Part shown: piece by piece, positions 9,213 through 13,121 of the stretch
Layout: every line of letters begins with the position of its first letter
Position numbering within the stretch: position 1 is the first letter of the stretch
Origin: JAZDKP01 sp043802925
GTDB lineage: Bacteria; Fibrobacterota; OXYB2-FULL-49-7; JAEUSG01
DNA: 13,121 nucleotides
Assembly (NCBI GenBank): GCA_043802925.1
Contig: JAZDKP010000037.1
Location: forward strand, 1 to 13,121
Direction of reading: 5' to 3'
Program-made: the position numbers and the translations under genes
Notes under the pieces: model-generated
What the model saw: the letters and a program-made list of their open reading frames with translations, nothing else
The model's database searches: none
Told to the model about the DNA's origin: nothing

Positions 9213-9664
9213 CACTACAGCGGGAAATAGCCAGACTCAATTCCTTGTTCATAGACACGGCTCCGATTATTTATTACGTTGAAGCCCACCTGCAGTATGG
9301 GCCCCTCGTAAAGGAAGTCGTGGAATCTTTTCTGTCCGAAAGTTTAATCGCCTATACTTCCGAGGTGACGCTTGTGGAAGTTCTTCCGAAGCCTATTGAA
9401 ACGGGAAATGAACCGTTGGCAAAAAAGTTTGCCGATTTCCTCCGTTACGGCAACAACCTCGTTCTTCTGGAGATTTCGGCGGACATTGCCGTGATTGCCG
9501 GAAAATTAAGGGGTCGTTATTCTTCCTTGAAAGCAATGGATGCAATCCAGATTGCCGCAGCTCTTGTCAGCGAATCCGAAGCATTTCTTACCAATGACGA
9601 AAAACTTAAACAAATAAAAGATGTTAACGTTCTGGTCTTGAAAGATTATTTAGGGGCCCGCTAA
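9209..9664 (+). CDS. vapC: PIN-domain ribonuclease toxin, VapC-like
   Basis: A 151-residue PIN-domain protein, expected to be an Mg2+-dependent endoribonuclease that cuts RNA (often tRNA or rRNA in this family) when its antitoxin is degraded. All acidic active-site positions are present: D16 in LFIDTAPIIYY, E57 in SEVTLVEVL, D111 in AMDAIQIAAAL, and N129-D130 in FLTNDEKL. It should therefore be catalytically competent. The start chosen is ATG 9209, which overlaps the antitoxin stop and places the first PIN strand about 12 residues in; a longer start at 9155 would lie within the antitoxin gene and add non-homologous residues. Sampled 60-base lines over the pair (9061-9120 and 9601-9660) are 37% and 33% G+C, against 57% in nearby leuS, which suggests horizontal acquisition. 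It ends 16 bases before the convergent argF stop. Confidence 0.92.
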   Translation: MTLQREIARLNSLFIDTAPIIYYVEAHLQYGPLVKEVVESFLSESLIAYTSEVTLVEVLPKPIETGNEPLAKKFADFLRYGNNLVLLEISADIAVIAGKLRGRYSSLKAMDAIQIAAALVSESEAFLTNDEKLKQIKDVNVLVLKDYLGAR

Positions 9665-9680
9665 CAGCGGCAAACCCAAC

Positions 9681-10610
9681 TCACTTCCCCATTAACCGAA
9701 CCATCACCGCCTTCTGCACGTGCAGCCGGTTCTCCGCTTCGTCAAAAATGACGGAGGTGGGGGCATCGAGCACGTCGGAGGTGACCTCTTCGCCCCGGTG
9801 CGCGGGGAGGCAGTGCGAGAGCAGGCAGCCCTTGGGTGCGTGCTTCATCAGCGCGGCATTGACCTGGTAGGGGGCGAAAATCTTTTTCCGCTTGGCCGTT
9901 TCGCTTTCCTGGCCCATGCTGGCCCAGACGTCCGTATAAACCAGGTCGGCCTTTTTGACCGCATCGTTCGGGTCGCGCGTGACGCGGATGCGGGACCCGC
10001 TCTTTTTTGCGTCTGCGAGGAGGGAGGCCATGACCGGCTTTGGGAGGTCGTAGCCTGTCGGGCAGGCGATGACCGCGTGAATTCCCATCCGTGCGCAGAG
10101 CTGGAACAGGGAGGCGGCCACATTGTTGCCGTCGCCGATGTAGGCGATTTCGAGCCCCTGGAGGCGGCCCCGGTGTTCCTTTAATGTGAGCGCGGTGGCG
10201 AGCGCCTGGCACGGGTGATGGTCGTCGGAAAGCGCATTGATGACCGGCAGGGGCGAGACAGCCGCGAATCGTTCGAGCATGGCGTGCGAAAAGACGCGCG
10301 CTACCAGGCCGTTGACCCACCGTTCGAGGTTGTGCGCCACGTCCTCCACGGTCTCGCGCTTGCCGATGCCGATGGAATCAGGGGGAAGGTGGCAGGGGTA
10401 TCCGCCCAGTTGTACAATGCCGGTTTCAAAGGTCACGCGCGTACGAAGCGAAGGTTTCTCAAACAGAAGTGCGATTACCCGGCCCTCAAGGGGCTTTTTC
10501 CTGAGCGGTTTTCCGGCCTTGAGGTCGGCCTTGAGCCGGGTGGCGAGGGTCAGGAACCCTTCCATCTCCCCTCGGGAGAAATCGGAAAGCGTGAGTAGGT
10601 CCTTGTGCAT
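9681..10610 (-). CDS. argF: Ornithine carbamoyltransferase
   Basis: Makes citrulline from ornithine and carbamoyl phosphate, the sixth step of arginine synthesis, in the cytoplasm. The 309 residues match the family length. The carbamoyl-phosphate site is SLRTR (54-58, a common variant of STRTR) with HPCQ (132-135). The ornithine side has DVWASMG (227-233), where the SMG loop separates ornithine from acetylornithine or aspartate transcarbamylases, and HCLPAHRGEE (from 266). The C-terminal FDEAENRLHVQKAVM is also typical. ATG 10610 is chosen because it has AAGGA six bases upstream and gives the usual MHKDLLTL N-terminus. A longer in-frame extension to 10808 runs antisense-like through the preceding small gene and has no family similarity. 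No other arg gene is in the window. A hairpin with a T8 tract sits just before its ribosome-binding site. Confidence 0.97.
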   Translation of the reverse strand: MHKDLLTLSDFSRGEMEGFLTLATRLKADLKAGKPLRKKPLEGRVIALLFEKPSLRTRVTFETGIVQLGGYPCHLPPDSIGIGKRETVEDVAHNLERWVNGLVARVFSHAMLERFAAVSPLPVINALSDDHHPCQALATALTLKEHRGRLQGLEIAYIGDGNNVAASLFQLCARMGIHAVIACPTGYDLPKPVMASLLADAKKSGSRIRVTRDPNDAVKKADLVYTDVWASMGQESETAKRKKIFAPYQVNAALMKHAPKGCLLSHCLPAHRGEEVTSDVLDAPTSVIFDEAENRLHVQKAVMVRLMGK

Positions 10611-10623
10611 ACAGCGTCCTTTG

Positions 10624-10653
10624 AAAAAAAATGGCTCCCGGCCTGCGGCCGGG
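10624..10653 (-). terminator. GC-rich hairpin followed by T8: intrinsic terminator or argF leader attenuator
   Basis: Read on the minus strand, a 7-bp perfect stem CCCGGCC/GGCCGGG with a 3-base loop (10637-10653) is followed by five bases and then eight T (10624-10631). This resembles a rho-independent terminator, although the five-base gap before the T tract is longer than usual. It lies after the stop of the small phospho-acceptor gene and directly before the argF ribosome-binding site, with no room for a promoter in between, so it may attenuate read-through into argF. A second small dyad, AACGT-CCA-ACGTT (10659-10671), lies just upstream. Confidence 0.45.
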
Positions 10654-10674
10654 CTTAAAACGTCCAACGTTGAA

Positions 10675-10917
10675 TCATGATATGGAAGCGAAATGCGCTT
10701 GCAGTTTGCGGAGGCGCTCGGTGAGTTCCTTGGCCGTGACCAGTTTGCGGCCCACGGCGGAGAAAAGCTTTTCCTTGAAAAACTCGTATTCTTCGTCGTT
10801 GCTGGCATTCTTTGCTTCGAGCGCGAGCTCGGAATAGCCGTTCAGCGTGTTCAGGATGTTGTTGAACTCGTGTGCAATCTCGGAGAGTTCCTTGGCGGTC
10901 CTGGAGGCATCGTTCAT
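10675..10917 (-). CDS. Stand-alone histidine-kinase dimerisation/phospho-acceptor (DHp, HisKA-type) protein
   Basis: An 80-residue protein that consists of one two-helix DHp hairpin. The first helix carries an H-box, ELSEIAHEFNNILNTLNGYS, matching the AHDFNN(L/I)L signature of hybrid-type sensor kinases with the phosphorylatable His in AHEFNN. The second helix (FFKEKLFSAVGRKLVTAKEL) resembles the usual segment leading to the ATPase domain. The protein then ends at QAHFASIS; there is no HATPase domain (no N, G1 or G2 box) and the next gene begins 64 bases on. It might be a phosphorelay adapter, a dimerisation partner or inhibitor of a full kinase, or a remnant of a deleted kinase. ATG 10917 is the only ATG start; GGAGGAG lies 16 bases upstream, rather far. 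In-frame TTG codons further upstream (10968, 10956) are possible. The clean domain boundaries favour a real small gene. Confidence 0.6.
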   Translation of the reverse strand: MNDASRTAKELSEIAHEFNNILNTLNGYSELALEAKNASNDEEYEFFKEKLFSAVGRKLVTAKELTERLRKLQAHFASIS

Positions 10918-10926
10918 AAGATTAAA

Positions 10927-10956
10927 AAAATAACTCCTCCGGGAGAAGCGTGTCAA
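10927..10956 (-). promoter_or_regulatory. Candidate promoter for the phospho-acceptor gene (minus strand)
   Basis: On the minus strand a perfect TTGACA (10951-10956) is followed after 18 bases by TATTTT (10927-10932, 4/6 to the -10 consensus). Transcription would begin about 7-8 bases further on, only a few bases before ATG 10917, making the message nearly leaderless and leaving the GGAGGAG (10934-10940) untranscribed. That conflict means either this promoter or the ribosome-binding site is coincidental. Confidence 0.3.
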
Positions 10957-10999
10957 TAAAGCGTTCAACCGATAAAACGGGCGTTCAAATGCAGCGAAT

Positions 11000-11005
11000 T
11001 ATTAT
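11000..11005 (+). promoter_or_regulatory. Candidate -10 element for the RNA methyltransferase gene
   Basis: TATTAT (5/6 to TATAAT) lies ten bases before ATG 11015 in the 97-base divergent gap 10918-11014. No good -35 hexamer is found at the correct distance and no Shine-Dalgarno sequence precedes the ATG. If real, it would give a leaderless or nearly leaderless transcript. Low confidence because the stretch is simply AT-rich. Confidence 0.2.
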
Positions 11006-11014
11006 TTTAGCGTT

Positions 11015-11767
11015 ATGTTGGCTGAGAAAATCCTGACCTCGCTTTCGCACAAGAAGTATCGGGACAAGCACGGTCTTTTCCTCATCGAAGGGCCGGATGT
11101 CATCCAGCATTGCCTCGAGCATCAGTATCCTCTTAGGGAGGTGCTGGTGGACGAAGCGAACAAGGGCCGGTATCAGCATGAAATCGTTCAGGCGAAAAAG
11201 CGGGGCGTACCCGTGTATGTCCTGCCTGTTACAAACATCGGCAACCTTGCGGAGACCGAGACCACGCAGGGTATCCTGGCCGTGGGCCAGGTACGCAGGG
11301 CGCCCACGGACGATCCGGGCCTTTCGGTTTATCTCGATCGCGTCCAGGATCCGGGGAACGTGGGTGCGGTCATACGCTCCGCGGCCGCGGCTGGCTTCAA
11401 CAGTGTCATTGCGGGCCGTGGCACCGTGGATTTTTACAACCCCAAGGTGGTGCGCGGCTCGGCTGGCGGCTTTGCCAACGTACGCCTCTCCGAAGACCCG
11501 GACGGCACGCTGCTTTCGGAACTCCGGAAAAAAGGCTACACGCTCACGGTCACGGACGTCAAGCGGGGTCGGGACTACCGGCAGATGGAACGGACGCAGA
11601 ACCGTGTTATTGTGATGGGAAACGAAGGGGAAGGGGTGGCGCAGGAAATCGCATCGCTTGCCACGGAACGGGTGCACATTCCCATGCCCGGGGCCATCGA
11701 GTCGCTCAACATTGCGGTTGCGTTCGGGATACTCGCCTTTAGCCTGGCCGTGCCTCCCAAAGGCTGA
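11015..11767 (+). CDS. SpoU/TrmH-family RNA 2'-O-methyltransferase
   Basis: A 250-residue SPOUT-class methyltransferase that uses S-adenosylmethionine to methylate a ribose 2'-OH in tRNA or rRNA. The three family motifs are present in order: motif 1 LDRVQDPGNVGAVIRSAAAA (107-126, with N115 and R121), motif 2 VIVMGNEGEGV (198-208, with E204), and motif 3 IPMPGAIESLNIAVA (222-236), which form the trefoil-knot SAM site. The N-terminal part (KILTSLSHKKYRDKHGLFLI, then EGPDVIQHCL) is the substrate-binding domain seen in RlmB- and TsnR-like proteins, so a 23S rRNA substrate is more likely than tRNA; the exact target cannot be read. ATG 11015 has no evident ribosome-binding site. Its stop is three bases from the convergent acpS stop, within a small palindrome CTGAA-A-TTCAG (11764-11774). 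Confidence 0.94.
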   Translation: MLAEKILTSLSHKKYRDKHGLFLIEGPDVIQHCLEHQYPLREVLVDEANKGRYQHEIVQAKKRGVPVYVLPVTNIGNLAETETTQGILAVGQVRRAPTDDPGLSVYLDRVQDPGNVGAVIRSAAAAGFNSVIAGRGTVDFYNPKVVRGSAGGFANVRLSEDPDGTLLSELRKKGYTLTVTDVKRGRDYRQMERTQNRVIVMGNEGEGVAQEIASLATERVHIPMPGAIESLNIAVAFGILAFSLAVPPKG

Positions 11768-11770
11768 AAT

Positions 11771-12154
11771 TCAGGGCCGGTCTATCAGCACAAACGCTTC
11801 GGCCCGGTCCGCAAGGTGGGTGAGGCTGAGCAGAATCCGGCCTCCAATCTCCTTCTCAAACTTTTCCAGCGAATGACCCGATAGTCTTAATTCCGGCTTC
11901 TTGTTTATGTCATGCACCACCGTGATCTCGTTCAGCCTCCAGCCGTTTGCGAGTCCGTCACCCGTGGCTTTTAAAAAGGCCTCCTTGGCCGCAAAGCGAG
12001 CCGCGAACCGTTCAAAACACAGGTTCCCGGACGCGGCACGGCAATAGGCGGACTCGTCCGGAGAAAAGACGCGCACCTCAAAGCCCGGGGTCCGCTCAAG
12101 ACTTTCCCGGATGCGGGCGGTCTCGATGGCGTCAATGCCGATTCCGGAGGTCAT
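11771..12154 (-). CDS. acpS: Holo-[acyl-carrier-protein] synthase
   Basis: Transfers 4'-phosphopantetheine from coenzyme A to the serine of apo acyl carrier protein, activating fatty-acid synthesis in the cytoplasm. The 127 residues match the small trimeric AcpS type. The Mg2+-binding residues are present: D8 in GIGIDAIETARI and E58 in RFAAKEAFLKA. The C-terminal SLTHLADRAEAFVLI is the usual S(L)(S/T)H...A.A.V strand motif. ATG 12154 is supported by AGGAG twelve bases upstream, a slightly long spacing. The gene lies 28 bases after the PHP-domain gene on the same strand, so co-transcription is likely. No pdxJ, which often neighbours acpS, is in the window. Confidence 0.95.
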   Translation of the reverse strand: MTSGIGIDAIETARIRESLERTPGFEVRVFSPDESAYCRAASGNLCFERFAARFAAKEAFLKATGDGLANGWRLNEITVVHDINKKPELRLSGHSLEKFEKEIGGRILLSLTHLADRAEAFVLIDRP

Positions 12155-12182
12155 CCGTGTTCCATACTCCTATCGTTTGTTT

Positions 12183-13121
12183 TTACGCGCCAAACCAGAG
12201 CGCATTGGTGAACCCGTAAAATACATCACTGCCAGCGGTAGAGGACACCTCCGCGCGTAGGTAGCCCGGTTCCGTGGTCTCTATCTCCCATTCAAAGCGG
12301 CGTATGGAGGGGGTGGCGCTTGGGGGTTCGGGGAGCTGGATTTTTCGTTCTTCGCGGCCGGGAGTTCCCTGGTACACGGTCACGGGCCCAAGCGGCCCGA
12401 ATTCAGGCGTGGAAAGGACTTGCAGTGTGACGGTCGCGCGGCCGGCCGGAATCGTATCGCCGGTTTCAAAACGCCGGCCCTCCATTTCCGCGTGCAGCGT
12501 GATAAAAGGGCCGGTGGTGACCACGGCCCGGCCCTGCCGGAGCGAGCCCGTGATGGCTTCGGGTGTGAGTACGTCGGTCTTGACCGCAGTGCGCACATGC
12601 CCGAAGCGCGGGAGGGTTGATTCAGCAGTGTAAAGGAATGGGAAGCCGATTTTCCGGGTGCGGTTGAAGTCGCCGTGCGCGTCGTTACCGCCCAGGAAAA
12701 CAAGGTGATGGCCTTTGAGCAGACGTGAAATCCACTGGCGCCGGCCGCGGAACAGTTCCGGCCCGATGCGCCCGTCCCAGAACTGGGTCGCGGGCAGCGC
12801 TGCGGTCATGTCCGTATCGGACCAGCGGCCCCGGTGGAGAAGAAGGCGCTCCAGCAAACCTTCGTGAACTCCGGGATGGGCGGCAAAGGCAAAGGCTTCC
12901 GGGTGGCGCGCAACTCGGGCAAGGGCCTCGGGAATAGAGGGATCACCGGCGGGGCGGCGGAGCGAACGCCCTGCGTCCCCGCGGCCGGGAAGGTATTCCG
13001 GGCAATTGACGGTCGCGAGATGGACGGCGCGGCCGCGGCTGTTTCGCACGCTGACCTCCTCGCCCGGTACCAGGCAGAAATCCGGCCGCGAGAGGCGGGC
13101 GGATGCATGGCGCAGGGTGTC
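12183..13121 (-). CDS. PHP-domain metal-dependent phosphoesterase, CehA/McbA-like; N-terminus off the window
   Basis: The frame is open from the window edge (13121) to the TAA at 12183, giving 312 C-terminal residues. The gene starts beyond the window. Recognisable PHP (polymerase and histidinol phosphatase) features are PDFCLVPGEEVS near the visible N-terminus, AFAAHPG in the middle, and FLGGNDAHGDFNRTRKIGF, whose Asp/His would ligate metal. The first HxHxxxSDG motif must lie off the window. The part after the PHP core (VLTPEAITGSLRQGRAVVTT, then GPF, then beta-strand-like sequence ending GYLRAEV...FTNALWFGA) matches the layout of CehA/McbA-type PHP metallohydrolases, with a C-terminal beta-sandwich. 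The substrate is unknown. A GTG at 13049 could be read as a start but cuts into the conserved core, so the gene is best treated as incomplete. It lies 28 bases upstream of acpS on the same strand. Confidence 0.85.
   Translation of the reverse strand, partial: DTLRHASARLSRPDFCLVPGEEVSVRNSRGRAVHLATVNCPEYLPGRGDAGRSLRRPAGDPSIPEALARVARHPEAFAFAAHPGVHEGLLERLLLHRGRWSDTDMTAALPATQFWDGRIGPELFRGRRQWISRLLKGHHLVFLGGNDAHGDFNRTRKIGFPFLYTAESTLPRFGHVRTAVKTDVLTPEAITGSLRQGRAVVTTGPFITLHAEMEGRRFETGDTIPAGRATVTLQVLSTPEFGPLGPVTVYQGTPGREERKIQLPEPPSATPSIRRFEWEIETTEPGYLRAEVSSTAGSDVFYGFTNALWFGA

Noticed and set aside
10611..10808. Longer in-frame N-terminus for argF
   Set aside because: The added 66 residues are low-complexity, unrelated to carbamoyltransferases and overlap the phospho-acceptor ORF; ATG 10610 has a good ribosome-binding site and the family N-terminus.
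11764..11774. Palindrome CTGAA-A-TTCAG at the convergent stops of the methyltransferase and acpS
   Set aside because: Five base pairs around one base, without a T tract; it arises mainly because two TGA stops face each other. Not a credible terminator.
12151..12165. Four-codon mini-ORF (ATG GAA CAC GGA TGA) overlapping the acpS start
   Set aside because: The AGGAG is only one base from its ATG, too close for efficient initiation; the same AGGAG is better placed for acpS itself.

Overview
The window looks like chromosomal DNA from a moderately GC-rich Gram-negative bacterium. Hand counts of sampled 60-base lines give 57% G+C in leuS and 65% in argF. A lipobox signal peptide indicates an envelope with lipoproteins. 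The leucyl-tRNA synthetase carries an extra segment before its zinc module that I associate with Bacteroidota, Planctomycetota, Verrucomicrobiota and related (FCB/PVC) lineages. I cannot name a genus. No tRNA, rRNA, CRISPR array, IS element or prophage gene was seen.

Layout, left to right. Bases 2-5911 (+) hold the 3' part of a giant gene for an almost pure tetratricopeptide-repeat (TPR) protein; its start lies off the window. It is followed after 30 bases by a 66-residue coiled-coil lipoprotein gene (5942-6142). The lipoprotein stop overlaps the GTG start of leuS (6139-8838), so these three genes look like one transcription unit. Next comes an AT-richer island with a VapB/VapC-type toxin-antitoxin pair (8988-9664) and a plausible promoter of its own.

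Convergent to it lies argF (ornithine carbamoyltransferase, 9681-10610, -). Upstream of argF on the same strand is a small ORF (10675-10917, -) encoding only a histidine-kinase dimerisation/phospho-acceptor hairpin, with no ATPase domain. A GC-rich hairpin plus T8 tract separates it from argF. Divergent from it is a SpoU/TrmH-family RNA 2'-O-methyltransferase (11015-11767, +). Convergent with that gene are acpS (11771-12154, -) and, 28 bases upstream of acpS, the 3' part of a PHP-domain metallohydrolase gene (12183 to the window end, -).

Most genes are housekeeping: protein synthesis (leuS, RNA methyltransferase), arginine synthesis (argF) and acyl-carrier-protein activation (acpS). The non-routine parts are the giant TPR protein with its lipoprotein partner, the toxin-antitoxin island, and the kinase-less phospho-acceptor protein next to argF. 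I see no convincing evidence of a wholly new defence or mobile system. The stand-alone phospho-acceptor protein and the TPR/lipoprotein/leuS arrangement are the best leads.
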